A stretch of DNA of 64,000 nucleotides from Asterella californica. Taxonomy: Eukaryota; Streptophyta; Marchantiopsida; Marchantiales; Aytoniaceae. Each line of letters opens with the position of its first letter. Within the stretch, counting starts at the first letter, position 1. Shown in pieces: positions 21,645 through 32,603 of the stretch. The translations under genes and the position numbers were made by a program. Under the pieces are notes generated by a model. The model was not told where the DNA came from and ran no database searches. It saw nothing but the letters and a program-made list of their open reading frames with translations. The stretch is from NCBI GenBank assembly GCA_036924285.1, contig JAYKYS010000010.1, positions 8,680,001 to 8,744,000 of the forward strand, in the 5' to 3' direction.

Positions 21645-23211
21645 CTACTTACGGAGAAGGATCATATGATGGTAAATATAATTCAAGTCAAGATTACCTT
21701 TCTGACCCTCATTTGAAGCCAAAGACCTAAGACGCGTTGCAAAAATACAAAACTGATCTTCCCGGAAGTGAGCTTTCAAGAATGGACCCAAAATTGCCAG
21801 AAAACCTCTTGTGATGACCTCCGGAGTTGCTTGAACTTCGAGCCGCTGGCTTTCGGTCAGTAAATTCTGCCTGCTCGATTGGGTCTCAAGTTTCTCCACG
21901 TGGACTTCGTTATAATCCGCCAGGACTTCCAGAACAACTTCTCTCGTAAAGAAACAATATGGGAGGTTCATCGAAGCACGTTGATCTCCGGCCACAATTC
22001 CCTGGAGACCGAGAGGTTAGTTTGTACTCAACGAGCACTGCAGGTGTATCATTTTCAATCCCGTTAAACAGTCCATCACAGTCGGAAAGAAACTGGTCCA
22101 CTGTATATTCCTCATTATCGGTGGCTTTGATGTGAAAGTCCTGGACTGACAACATACCTCTGATACCAGTTGTTCGAGGACATGCTCCAACAATCTCCAA
22201 ACTGTTTTCGGCGTGGAATCCCGTTCGTCTAGATCCGAGAGGGGCCTTAGCAAGGTCGATTCTGCAGAGAAATCACTGGAGGAATTCGAACCAGCGAAGA
22301 TGCAAGACAAAACGCCACCTGGAGACAATTCTTCTGCTCTGGCTATGAGAAAGTTTCTGAAGTCAGCCAAGGCTTGCTCCTTGTACGCCTGTAAAGTCGC
22401 GAAGGAGCCACCCTCAAGCCATAGCCGATTGCCGTTGTAGGCAGGGGACTCGAGGTTTAGAACCGCTGCAGGTACCTGTATGTTCTAACAGATACAACTG
22501 TGATGGAGGAACATTTAGACACGATTCTACATACCCGTATCACGAGCAGGAATGACTGTATTGACGGTCGGTAGTCAATGATCAAGACCTTCGAAACAAG
22601 ATTTATAAGACAGTTGATTGAGAGCCTGATAATCACAGACATGTACAACGGCTACTATAGTTATAATTACATCAATATTTCACCTCAGAGAATGCATTTA
22701 TTGAAGATAAGGACAATGTCAGCCTGACCTGGGACGTCCAGTGTAAAGCGTGGTTGGAGGTAAACACTCGGACGGAAGCTCGAGGCAACAAACGGCCATA
22801 GGATGATGCAGGAACGCCTGTTACAAAGAAGTCTCTGGGTTCGGAGGTAACAAGCTGAAATAAAGTGTTGAAGTCATTTGCAGGAAGATCGCTGAAGCAA
22901 CCTTGAAATTCTGGTAATGCTCGTCCGGAACTGATGTATTGATCACGCAGTACCTCCACAACTTTAGTGATCATGTTTATTGTGTTAGGACTAGCGGAGC
23001 ATCCTAGATCGGCCACAACCAACGGTCCTTCTTCAGCTGCTGGGAGATCAAGTTTTTGCAGAACGTCACTGAGTGCGCGAAAACTATGCATATTCAATGA
23101 GGCCTGCCACTGTGAGTTTTTCACATAACTTTCATCTCCTTGTCCTGTCCACATCCCAGGAAGGCCGCTTTGCTGCGGCTGCTGCTGCTGCTGCTGCTTC
23201 TTGAGGTCCAT
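21645..23211 (-). CDS. SABATH-family carboxyl methyltransferase (three exons)
   Basis: An S-adenosylmethionine-dependent methyltransferase of the plant SABATH family, which methylates carboxyl groups of small acids such as salicylate, jasmonate, indole-3-acetate or cinnamates. Exons on the minus strand: 23211-22729 (161 codons, ATG at 23211), 22475-22158 (106 codons) and 22001-21645 (118 codons plus stop), all phase 0, total 385 residues, normal for the family. Introns are 253 and 156 bp with CAG/GT...TACAG/G and GAG/GTATGT...CTCCAG/G. Motifs: GQGDESYVKNSQWQ (SAM and substrate region), VADLGCSASPNTI (motif I), NDFNTLFQL, VPASSYGRLLP, and SNHALHWTSQ joined to VP across intron 1. Then come ARAEELSPGG, and LVSE joined to GIV across intron 2, SMNLPY and VHVEKLE. 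The N-terminus has a Gln-rich stretch after MDLKK. The substrate cannot be told from sequence alone. Confidence 0.93.
22505..22612. repeat. intron-1 segment shared with 25795-25880
   Basis: Part of SABATH intron 1 (GACACGATTCTACA, then GTATCACGAGCAGGAA, then CAATGATCAAGACCTT) matches 25795-25880, 3.3 kb away in the same orientation. Either a small dispersed repeat sits in the intron, or the 25.4-25.9 kb region derives from a duplicated SABATH gene. Confidence 0.6.
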
Positions 23212-23824
23212 TTGTTCTCGTGCAAAACAATTTCACCTCGACTAGTGAATCTGCGCTCGTTCCCAAAATCTTCACTAGGAATTGTCTCTCGGTTAGGATT
23301 GCAAGTGCTACTGTGGATCACCTCTTGTAGACCTTCAGTAGATGCCGTCGTCCATGTGCAACGCTGCATTTCGCCCATGACGGAATGCTTCTTCCTTTCC
23401 TATATTAGGACCTTTACTCCTACTATAGAGAGTAGTGCGATCTTCATTGCTCAATCATTCGCCTGGACGAGCCCTTCGCGAATTTTTTGTTATCCTTCTA
23501 AATTTCTTTCAGTACATGAATGACGCATTACTCGTCACGTGTATGTCAAACTAGCTCGACGTCATGGACCATTCTCCTTTTCATCCGAAAAGACTGCGAT
23601 GCGTGCTTTTAATACTTCCTTCGATTTCGTACACCGGTAAAACCACGCCAGAACGATTGACGCGCCCCGACTTTCAAGCTCTACCTTCGCGGTGTGGCTT
23701 AATTAAAAGCGCAAGAGCTGATATAACGATGATCATATCTAGATAGCATTTGAAATTTAGGCTGAAATCTGAAGCAGTTTTCAGATTTCTCTTCTGGGAA
23801 GGCTAGGCAGGAGAGTAGTATACA

Positions 23825-23880
23825 GGTTCCTTCTCGGAAGCGAAGGAACCGAGGCGTCCCGCCTGGCGCGCCGGCCGGCC
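23825..23880. repeat. hairpin followed by adjoining AscI and FseI sites
   Basis: GGTTCCTTC and GAAGGAACC form a 9-bp perfect stem with an 8-base loop (23825-23850). At 23865-23880 the sequence reads GGCGCGCCGGCCGGCC, an AscI site directly joined to an FseI site, in otherwise moderate-GC DNA. This lies about 0.65 kb upstream of the SABATH start. Confidence 0.8.
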
Positions 23881-25989
23881 GCTGATAACCGCTTGTAATT
23901 CAAGTGCAATATTTTAGCTTCCTCGCCCGCGCTTTATGGAAGGAAAGAAGAACCATGCCAAACTGGAGGCGCGGTCCTCGGTGTTAGTTTAGAAATGCGG
24001 ACGGTGATCATGTCATAAGTCTCGCAAACGGTTCATACTCGGCGTCGAGTCTTGTGAGTGGCATTGAAACTTGCTTTTTGCACGAAAGTTTTATCCAGCG
24101 ATCGGGGCTAACCGGCTTTCTTTGTATTCTCAACCGGATGGAATTCTGAAAAGGCTTGATATGGTGTACAGCCGGATATTTTACAGGTTAAAGTTTACAA
24201 AACGACAAAGTACGTGTTAGGGGAACCGGTTAAAGTTTTATAAAATGACAAAATACCTGTTAGAGAAACCGGAAAAACTAATAAATGATTGAAATAAACA
24301 GGCTCTCGTTCATTGCCGTCGGATAATTTCCGGATCCGGGAATTTTTACCCCGACCACTGGTTTTATCTATCAGAATCGTCAGGTAAGACACCATCTGTG
24401 CATTGAAACTTGCTGGTTTCTTGTGTTTGTATACTCAATTGATTTCTCGGGAATATACAGGAAGGTGTAAGTGTACTTTGCTGTTGCCGAATATCAAGCT
24501 CTGCGGTGAAACCGACTCGTGCAAAAGTCACCGCATGGCCAGATACGGCCGTCTCGGAAATCCACTGATAGAGTATCAAGAAACAAAACTGTATATTTTG
24601 AACGTCGAAGACACAGGTTCAGAAGGTTCGAACACCAACGACACATTACACGAGTAATCTGCTGGCTCCAGCAGATTCGAACACAGCATGCTCATGGAAG
24701 ACCAGGACTGGTGCTAGTTAGCTTACGTCTGAATCTGCTGTTCATGCATATGCAGGACCTGGTACAAGAGATTCAGGAAATTTAACATCCACCGCGCGAA
24801 TCAACCTTGCGGGTCCGCCGTGCAGTGAGGTTGATGGTCGACGGATTGTCTCGAGCGAGAGTCTGCACTAATCATAAAGATAAGTATCTGATTCTGTTAT
24901 CTGTTTCCCAGTAGGTGAATGGTATTTCTGATATGTTTCAACGCACTACTAAATGACTGCCGATATAAAATTTTGCGCTGTTGGTGATCATGAAAATGTT
25001 TTACAGGATAGTCAACTGAACCTGTTCATGATCAGTCATGGTCATACCATGAAAGGCAGACTCGATGGACCAAAATTTCCGTACAGACGTTTTCTCGTCG
25101 AATTCTTGTCGGATCACCATCTCGACCTCAATATAAAGTTTCCGAGGATGAATGTCTTTGTATGACTCTCACTTTCATGAGCACTCGAATCTCTATATCT
25201 GCTCAATTAGTAGATCTAGTGAACTTCAAGTTTCAGTCGGAAAATTATCAACGACAGGAATATTACTTCTGCTGGGAACCGACATATCAGTCGCCGCCAG
25301 ACGATCGTCTTGTACGGTATACTGGAACATTCTAACAGGAATGTGAAGTAGTCGACAAACAGACAGCTAAGCGCGCACTGATCTTGCTTGGGAGATATAG
25401 TCGTTTGAGCAGCCTGAAGCTCGACCTCGGGGCATCTTACGAGTCACGGCACAGCAAAATGCCTGCTCATATATGCTTCTACGTTTCGTCTACTTAATGG
25501 ATTCTGCGTGTTGGCGCGATCTCCAGACCAAAGGCTTCTGGATACAGCACTCAGCATGAAAATGAAGCTGACATTCCGAGAGGGGGTAAAAAACAAAGTA
25601 TCTTTACTAGTCGGTGTTACTCCTGCCAGAATGTGATACGATTGAACAACCTCTGGATTCATTACGATCTCAATCTTTTTATGTCAAGATCCTGACACAT
25701 GCAGTGTCAATGAGGAAAATACTATTACTTCCCTTTCCAGTTCAAGTATAATGTAACAATACAAGTTACTGTATATGATGGAGTCTGACGCACATGTAGA
25801 CACGATTCTACAGACCAGTATCAAGAGCAGGAACATATGTCACTTACCATAGTCATGATCAAGAACTTAGAAACAAGTGAACTTCAACTTCTTAAACTAA
25901 ACTCGAAGAAAAAAACTTCCTGCTTCCGAACAACAGAAGTGTGTTAAAATAGAGATCATAATGAACTGAAATGGTTGGAAATGTTCTAC
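23881..25989. other. 2.1 kb without a recognised gene
   Basis: Contains a 42-bp tandem duplication (24186-24270, both copies starting GGTTAAAGTTT). A minus-strand open stretch at 25662-25444 ends in SLWSGDRANTQNPLSRRN followed by VEAYMSRHF, which faintly recalls the SABATH region after the WLSQVP motif. The segment matching SABATH intron 1 lies just upstream of it at 25795-25880. This may be a decayed SABATH paralogue, but the similarity is too weak to call. Confidence 0.4.
24186..24270. repeat. 42-bp tandem duplication
   Basis: Two adjacent diverged copies begin GGTTAAAGTTT at 24186 and 24228 and share ACAAA, GTGTTAG (CTGTTAG in the second) and GAAACC/GGAACC endings. Confidence 0.8.
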
Positions 25990-26604
25990 TGCTAGTTCTC
26001 CGTTGGAGGACAAGGACGAAGCTGTGACTGTTGATGGTTACAGAAAGTTTGTTGCAGACCACATTAGAGATGTGAAAAAGATTCTTATGCGCTTGGAAGA
26101 GGTACACCTCACTCAATCAGGTACCAAATTTTGTTTTGGAATGTCAGAGATTGTGATGGTGGGTCATTCGTGTGGTACTTTTGAGAGACGACGGAACCCA
26201 AAGAAGGTAGATGCTATAGCAAGGATAGCATATTGTATCAACATCACTGAGGTTCGCCGATTCTTAGGAGCTTGTGTGTTCTTTCGTGTGAATATTCCTC
26301 ATTATGCACACATTATCGAGTCTCTGTATGCACTTCTGAGAAAAGAGAAGAGGTTTACTTGGCGGTAAGAACATCACGAGACGATGGAGCAGCTGAAAGA
26401 GATTTTGAAGTCTCCACCTATACTAAGGAGACTTAACTACGAGAGCGGAAGACCTATCATACTTATTGTTGGCACGAGTCCAAAGACGATTGGATTGGCA
26501 GTTGACCAGAAAGACGCAAATGGTGTGCGATTTGTTTCTAGGTTTGGAGCGCGAATCCTAACGGACAGATGTCGTAATTATCCTCAAATGAAGCGTGAAT
26601 TGTG
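25990..26604 (+). pseudogene. gypsy RT/RNase H fragment
   Basis: Open stretches read HIRDVKKILMRLEEVHLTQS, KKVDAIARI, ITEVRRFLGACVFFRVNIPHYA and LLRKEKRFTW, then EQLKEILKSPPILRRLNYES near 26385-26445. This is the connection and RNase H start of a gypsy reverse transcriptase, of a type different from family A. The fragment stops near 26604 and copia sequence starts within a few bases, so it is a truncated relic. Confidence 0.8.
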
Positions 26605-26617
26605 ATAAGCTGTTACT

Positions 26618-27891
26618 ATACTCATCCTTGCCATCTCAACGCAGTATAATCTACATGTACATCAAATGGATGTTAAAACTGCGTTTCTGAATGAAACACT
26701 TAACGAGGAAATATACATGTGTGTCACCGAAAGAGTGATTGCAGCAGGGCATAGCCAAGTGTGCAGATTGCTTAAGACCCTCTACGGCCTTAAGCAGTCA
26801 TCAAGAAAATGGTATTTGATTATCGATAAATTCTTGCTTTCTCTTGGATTTACTAAATTTGGTGCAGACAGAAACGTTTACTACCTGCATCAAAAACAAC
26901 ACTTCATCATGCTTGCCCTCTACGTTGATGACACTATGATTGCCAATAGCAATGAGACTCTATTATCTCATGTAAAAGAGAAATTGAGCTCATAGTTTAA
27001 AATGACTGACATCGGTCCAGTCCATCATTGCCTAAGCATTTTTTAATCGTGATCCATCTTCTGGTAGCATCAGACTTAGTCAAACTCTGTATTTGACACA
27101 GAAGCTATTCCAGTTTGGTTTACAAGACTGCAAACTTGTAAGTACCCCTCTAGTTACAAGTGAGAAACTTTCTTCGGACGACTCTCCTGTCATTGAGGAA
27201 GAGAAAAAACTATGTAATAGTAATCTTTACCAAAGTGCATCTGGCTCTATTAATTGGGCCGTAGTATGCACTCATCCTGATTTGTCTTATCCCATTAGTG
27301 TACTCTCTTTTCATGAGTAGTCTTAGACCTAGACACATTGTCGCTATGAAGCGGATTTTTCGTTACATCAAGGGAACTTTGAATTTATACCTTGAGTATG
27401 CTCAATCATCCCAGCCCTACTCTCTGTTCGGTTACTCCGATGCTGACTTGGGAGGACATTACGGAGACAAGACGTTCTACATCAGACCATTGCTTCATCT
27501 ACTATGGAGGAGCCATTAGTTGGTCCTCTAAGAGACAGAAGTCAGTAGCCCTGTCAAGCACAGAGGCAGAGTTTGTAGCTCTTAGTACAAGCTGTTCAAA
27601 ACAATCTGGTTACGTAAGCTCATGATTGACGTCGGGTTACATGACAAAGAGCCCACTGTGACATATTGTGACAATCAAAGTGCGATAGCTCTTGTCGACA
27701 CTAGCAAATTCCACGATCATACGAAGCATATCGACATTCGATATCATTTCATTAAAGATCAAGTCGCTGGAAAAGTTATAAAAGTTTGATATTGTCTTAC
27801 TAAGAACATGGTTGTAGATATTTTGACAAAAAGCTTACCAGCTCCAAAGTTGGATTATGTACTACCAAAGTTAGGAACGTTTTCTAGCTGA
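26618..27891 (+). pseudogene. copia RT and RNase H fragment
   Basis: The copia RT is recognisable from HQMDVKTAFLNETLNEEIYM near 26660 through TLYGLKQSSRKWY (26780) to the catalytic YVDDTMI (26925). After frameshifts, the RNase H region shows SSTEAEFVAL near 27560 and the terminal ADI/LTKSLP-like motif near 27820. Everything upstream of RT is missing: a gypsy relic abuts it on the left. The fragment ends in a purine-rich tract (GAGTGGGAG at 27916) followed by a probable 3' LTR. Stops at 26993 and elsewhere make it inactive. Confidence 0.88.
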
Positions 27892-27924
27892 TAATGTTTC
27901 ATCTAAACCATTACTGAGTGGGAG

Positions 27925-28190
27925 TGTTGGAATAAATACAATATGAACATACAGTCAATAAGTAGTTCAAGATATTAGATGGTGATCTTTCGTAATGTCA
28001 CCAATGCCAAGACCTAAGACTATATTATCCAAGCCAAGGCCATTGTACATTAAGCAATTCATTTGCTTGGTTCAGCCTAGTTTCTCTCAAGGAGCTCTCT
28101 CGCTCTCTCACACTCACACTGTCCTTATGCTGTGACTTAGAGTTTTACCTTAGGCTATTCTTTCATGGGGATATAATCTAGAAATGGGAT
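27925..28190 (+). repeat. probable 3' LTR of the copia fragment
   Basis: Begins TGTTGGAATAAATAC directly after the purine-rich tract GAGTGGGAG. The start resembles the LTR at 60260 (both have ATGAACATA and ACAG shortly after the TGTT start). The right boundary is not certain. Confidence 0.55.
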
Positions 28191-28797
28191 AGTGACCTCA
28201 AGCACAAACTCTCGTAACATCTTATGCATCGCGTTTTGCGTATGGGCTACTGAGTTTGTCGCGCCTTGTGGAAGAGTCACAACTGCATCAACCCCAAAGG
28301 GTTAGAGATTGAAATCATCAAAGAATACTTACGTATGAGAACGTATCAAAGAAGAAAGAGTATTCGACTTGAGAACGTAAATCTGAATCGAACATGTTCA
28401 TATCTTGATGCGATAATTAGCAAATATAGAATGAGCGGATAAAAGGTTACACAATCACATTGTCATGTCATGGATCGACTATCATTTGAACAACAGCTCG
28501 TTTATGACTTTTTTGAACTTTCTCTAACTGATAATCTGACTTCATCATCCCATAGGGCTTGTCAAGTACAACAACTTTAATTTTTGGATCATCCCAAACA
28601 GAGTTACAGAGTAGGAGCTACGATGAAGGTTTTGGGTAAATAAAATCATGATTTGTCCAAAATATGGTAGGTGCTGACGTGGCATCAAAATCTACGACAT
28701 CCTATAGGGTTCTGACATGAAACTTGCTGATGTGGATGAAATGTTGCATACAGAAATACTACTCATCGATGATCTTACAATGCGCATGTGTGTCACT
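28191..28797. other. no gene seen
   Basis: About 600 bp of AT-rich sequence with no open frame of note, between the copia remnant and the 1-kb dispersed repeat. It may belong to the same element as that repeat. Confidence 0.4.
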
Positions 28798-29805
28798 TAG
28801 TAGATCGATTGATGAAGTGACAATATGCATAACGATGGCAGAAAAAAGTGATACAAATATCACTTGTCAGATGATGACGGAGCACAACGAGACATCTTAG
28901 GGGTGTGCTTGCAGTTACTACTTAAGTGCCAAAAAGATTCTTTGAGAGATATCACTTTTAGGATTTTGGGATTTTTATGTTGAGACCCGAGCGAGATTTT
29001 TGCTGCGATTTCTAGCAACTGGATTCAACTGGGATTTATGGATACTTGGGTTAGGAGGACGACTAATATTGAAGAACAAAATTGATACAGATCTCACTTT
29101 TATGAACTACCTGGACTTTAACAGGAGGAGAAATCTTTTGGCAAAACTGAAAATTAAGAATTGAGAAAAGACTTGTGGGTTTACAAAAGGATTTTTGTCA
29201 ATTTCCGCAAGAGTGAGAAAGAGAGAAATCAGGATCCTTCTTCAGAGTGCAATTAATATTACAGAGCTCAATTACAGAAAAACTTGATATCATTGGAAAG
29301 TTTGGAATGTAAGCTTTCAAGTGTCACCCTGATCTAATTGTACTCTCACTGAGAAAAAAATAATGTGGATTCTGACAAAATTTAGAACCATAAATCTTCT
29401 TGAAACATACCACAATCTCTATAGAGCTCTTATGGTTCACCTTCAACGTTTTGACAATTGATGATTAAAAAATCTGCAAAGAAAGAGTTCATATATGATC
29501 CCTTCTTCTTCTTGATTGCACTCGTGTTCCCAAAGAGCGAACCTCCTTCAGAATCACTCTACAACACTTGAATTTCATCAACTTTAGCTTGAAAATTGTT
29601 GGTATATATGTACCAAAAACTCTACCAGATCGATTTCTCTTTCTTTTATTTGATACCTTGATGTTGTGTCCGTCAACCATAGTAAGCAATTGTCACTACA
29701 GATGTCAAAATGGTGTAAACATCCCACATCGAAGCAAAAGACTCAATAGATCGTTACTCGATATGGAAACAATGGGAGCATCCCGTATCGTCAGAAAATG
29801 TTAAG
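28798..29805 (-). repeat. 1-kb dispersed repeat, inverted partner of 48444-49450
   Basis: The reverse complement of this stretch matches 48444-49450 along its length. Shared text includes TTGACGGACACAACATCAAGG, an ORF-like piece, FKLKLMKFKCC, and the distal AAGTGAC end. On the minus strand a GGTATCA stretch lies near 29655. It resembles the initiator-tRNA primer-binding motif, so the repeat may be the LTR end and leader of an LTR retrotransposon; that is inference. A motif ATCCCACATCG occurs at 29723 on the plus strand. Confidence 0.75.
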
Positions 29806-30328
29806 ATTGTTTTGCCACACTAGTCGTTTTTTGTTTCTGAACAATATTTAACTCATCTCTCCTAATGAGCTGAGAAGGAAAGTTTTGAATACTCTGTTTA
29901 TCTTTTTTAATTTATAGTGCATCAAATGTAGGTAACAAGACAACTTGTTTCTCCATTTTCACTTGCTCATAGTTAGATCTTTAATAAACTAAAAAGCATG
30001 TTAACGTTGAATATCTTCCTCCAAATGAGATAGTGGAAAGAAAAGACTGCATGAAGTGGTGAGTCTCCTCAGCACTAATTACTCCCCGAGCACTGATTAA
30101 AGCTCTTCATCCTGCACCAGGAGGACTGCCGTCAGTAGAATCCAAGTCAAACTCAGTGCTGATCGAGCATTTCCTTTGTCCAGGTCATTGTTACTTGTTA
30201 CTTGGAACCTCGTGGAGTTTGACTTGTATTGCGGGGAGGAGAGTCGCCCTTCTGTTATGAACAAGGATCCCGGACAGCTTGACATGCACTACTGAGGGTA
30301 ATCTAGAACCATACAACCAGCTCATGTG

Positions 30329-30343
30329 GTGGACTTGATCGAG
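30329..30343 (+). promoter_or_regulatory. candidate snRNA proximal promoter element of U1 copy 1
   Basis: GTGGACTTGATCGAG occupies -46 to -32 relative to the U1 start. The same position in the other U1 copies and in U2 carries a similar word (37673, 41226, 39532, 56013), and an AT-rich TATA-like stretch follows at about -29. I see no canonical plant upstream sequence element near -70. Confidence 0.45.
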
Positions 30344-30374
30344 GTTGTTATTCTGTGTCCGAAGAGGAAGAAGT

Positions 30375-30537
30375 ATACTTACCTGGGCGGGGCCTATCTC
30401 TGAATCGGAAGGGCGATCACCTATGATGAGCTCTTCCATTGCACTACGGTGGGGCAAGTTGTAGCATTTCCCAAAGCGGGAAAATGCACGTCATAATTTG
30501 TGATAGCGGAGGGCTCGCGTTCGCGCGGCCCTCCACC
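30375..30537 (+). ncRNA. U1: U1 snRNA, copy 1
   Basis: A full-length U1-like gene of 163 bases. The 5' end ATACTTACCTG pairs with 5' splice sites. Stem-loop II has the U1A-binding loop ATTGCAC. Stem-loop III (ATTTCCCAAAGCGGGAAA-like) is present. The Sm region reads CATAATTTGTG, and the terminal hairpin is GC-rich (GAGGGCTCGCG...GGCCCTCC). Stem-loop I keeps its stem, but its loop reads GAATCGGAAG instead of the near-universal GAUCAYGAAG bound by U1-70K. U1 normally acts in the nucleus in 5' splice-site selection. Directly downstream the terminal hairpin arm is copied again in inverted orientation (30541-30558). It may be a variant or a pseudogene. Confidence 0.9.
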
Positions 30538-30558
30538 AAACGAACGCGAGCCCTCCGC
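30506..30558. repeat. fold-back duplication of the U1 terminal hairpin
   Basis: The 18 bases at 30506-30523 (GCGGAGGGCTCGCGTTCG) are repeated as a perfect reverse complement at 30541-30558, with a 17-base loop. The left arm is the start of the U1 terminal stem-loop. The extra arm is missing in the other U1 copies. Confidence 0.92.
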
Positions 30559-30639
30559 CAAACCAATTCTAACAAGCATCGTATGGGAGCACGCATTGCG
30601 ATTCTTGATCAGGCAGGAAACGACCGCAACAACAGTGCC

Positions 30640-31130
30640 TGTCACGCATTACGAGCTTCATGAGTAAGATACTCTAGGTGAGGGAAACTGTACGCCGAAG
30701 CCACCAGAGAAGCAGAAAATCGATGGGTTGCTCATGTGGCTCATCTCTTTTACTGACTGTGCTGGGAAATCAGCTCGTGATCAGAGTCATCGATATATGA
30801 TGTTACATCGTTAATCGATGGTTGCATTGCATGTCGGCGCATGGAGTTGGAAACGAACTTTAGGCGTTCTTTTATTCGTGCTTCACGTCTGCAGTGCTGT
30901 CTTCTCTCCTCCGAGCAGTGGGTGCGCGGGACGTACACTACAGCATCAACACCTCTCAGTTCTGTCTTAGATGAAGCGCTTATCCATTTTCGCAGGAATT
31001 TGACGGATAGGCTTGGACAAATGTGCCGTTCCGTCAGCTCCTAACGCAGACTGAGCAATAAGAAATGGTCGGAGAGGAAATGGCAATATTCTGAAGCAAA
31101 TTCCCTGCGACTAATGCAAGGTGCAGGCTT
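30640..31130 (+). repeat. snRNA downstream flank unit, copy 1
   Basis: A non-coding block that recurs after U2 (about 40060-40300) and after U1 copy 3 (about 41640-42050, with its mirror at 59060-59480). Shared words are TTAGGCGTTCT, ACAGCATCAACACC and GAAGCGCTTA. Each copy begins about 320-375 bp after the RNA end. Reading frames are not conserved between copies. Confidence 0.75.
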
Positions 31131-32342
31131 TTAGTCAAACGAGCATTTCTTCGACCAGCATTACTATTAGTTTACTCTGTCACATATTGGATCAAGTGTT
31201 ATCCCTGTTTCCAGATACAGAAGTCGGAGACCAAACAGGACTAGGACAAGTGAAACACGGAAGGCTTCACGTCCTCGGAGGTGGAAGCTTCGATCCGTCA
31301 GGATGCAGCACCTTGTGGAAGCCTTCCGTCTTAGTCTTCCAGGATATGTAAACGCTTCGAAACCACCCTGGATTTCGCGTGTGCTTTTCAGGACCCATCG
31401 TTCAATTTTACCTCACGTTGTAAGAATTTTCTTCACTAGGGCGTCTGTTCGATCGATGGTACAGAGATTATTTAAGCAAAGTAGAATGTGGAAGGCAGGA
31501 CTAGGGTACAATGTATAGTAAGGAGCTCCCTGAAGGTGGCAGAAGGACCTTTCTAAATCACATTCCGTCCATCTTCTCATTCCCACTATTCCTGTGGTTT
31601 CGTGGAAAAATAACAAGCGGCTTTCCTCCGACGATAATCGCATTGTAGTCAAGTTTTTTCAATATCGTGGTGCAAAAAGAGTTACGTGTTCATGAGATTA
31701 GAAATCTTAACAGTTCCTTGGCTGTGTAATGGCTAGGTCTATAGACCTAGCCATGGTTCTGTGTGAGTGCACCAAAATCTCTGTCAGTGATACAAACGAC
31801 ATCAAACATAGCATCCTACAACTGCAAATTAGTGTATGAGATAAAGCGCTGCGATCAAAGTGTGAACTTTCAGTACTCACGCGGACAACTATTTATAACT
31901 AACGCGGAATAATATAGTTCAAAAACATTAGAATATTGAAGGCGAAAATGTTCATAAACTTTGCTTGGTTATTTGCATCGCACGAAGCTCAAGCCCCAGA
32001 GGGTCGCTACGTCGCTACGTTACTGTTATTCGTAACTCAGCTATTTCTTGTCGCGCAAGGCCCTTGTAATTGAGGTTAAAGGTAAGAAGTATGTTCTGAT
32101 CTGCACTATGATCCTGCTGGAAACTTCGATCAGAGGCGACAGTAAGACGAGGTAAATCGCTCCAATTGGAAATTCTGCAATTGTTCGCAAGTTCTGGAAA
32201 GTCGAGAGGAAGGAGATCCAGAATGCCTGCTGGGCCGGAATCTTCACCTGCCAGTCCTGAGTGCTTGGCTTCTCCCTCTTCATGATCAGATTCAGTTCCA
32301 GACCTCCAAGTATCTGCTTGGGTTGAAGCCCCACTTCATTTC
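31131..32342. other. no gene; carries an upstream U1-unit segment
   Basis: The last 150 bases (about 32190-32342) match 40865-41010 upstream of U1 copy 3 (GGATCTTCAC-like text, then GTATCTGCTTGGGTTGAAG). So this is the start of the U1 copy 2 unit, cut off from its U1 gene by the copia insertion. The remainder shows only uninformative ORFs, such as a minus-strand 97-codon frame at 32334-32041. Confidence 0.5.
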
Positions 32343-32591
32343 TGTTAAAGACTGTGCAAGCTAACTATGCACTGTAGTAATAGTTTGCTAACCTAGTTAG
32401 TTTAGGATTTGAGGACCCAACCTTAGTTTACCCCTTCCTTGGGCTTTTCTCTTGGATATTAGTAAAGAGGGACTGATGACCCTCTCAGCATTCTCTTGTG
32501 TGATTTTCAGACTCTCTCCACCTCTCTTCAATTCAAGCTTAGGTTATGGCTGCCTTGTCTTATGAGTGTTTACAGTTCCCTGATTTCAACA
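32343..32591 (+). repeat. 5' LTR of copia copy A
   Basis: Starts TGTTAAAGACTG and ends TTTCAACA, immediately before the primer-binding site. It matches the 3' LTR at 37200-37442. Confidence 0.95.
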
Positions 32592-32603
32592 TGGTATCAG
32601 AGC
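32592..32603 (+). other. primer-binding site (initiator Met tRNA type)
   Basis: TGGTATCAGAGC directly after the LTR end, the usual copia primer-binding sequence. Confidence 0.92.

Noticed and set aside
22017..22157. Open frame continuing through SABATH intron 2, suggesting a frameshifted gene
   Set aside because: An AG/GTATGT donor and a CTCCAG/GG acceptor join LVSE to GIVAGDQ in phase. The spliced product restores the family motif order, so no frameshift is needed.
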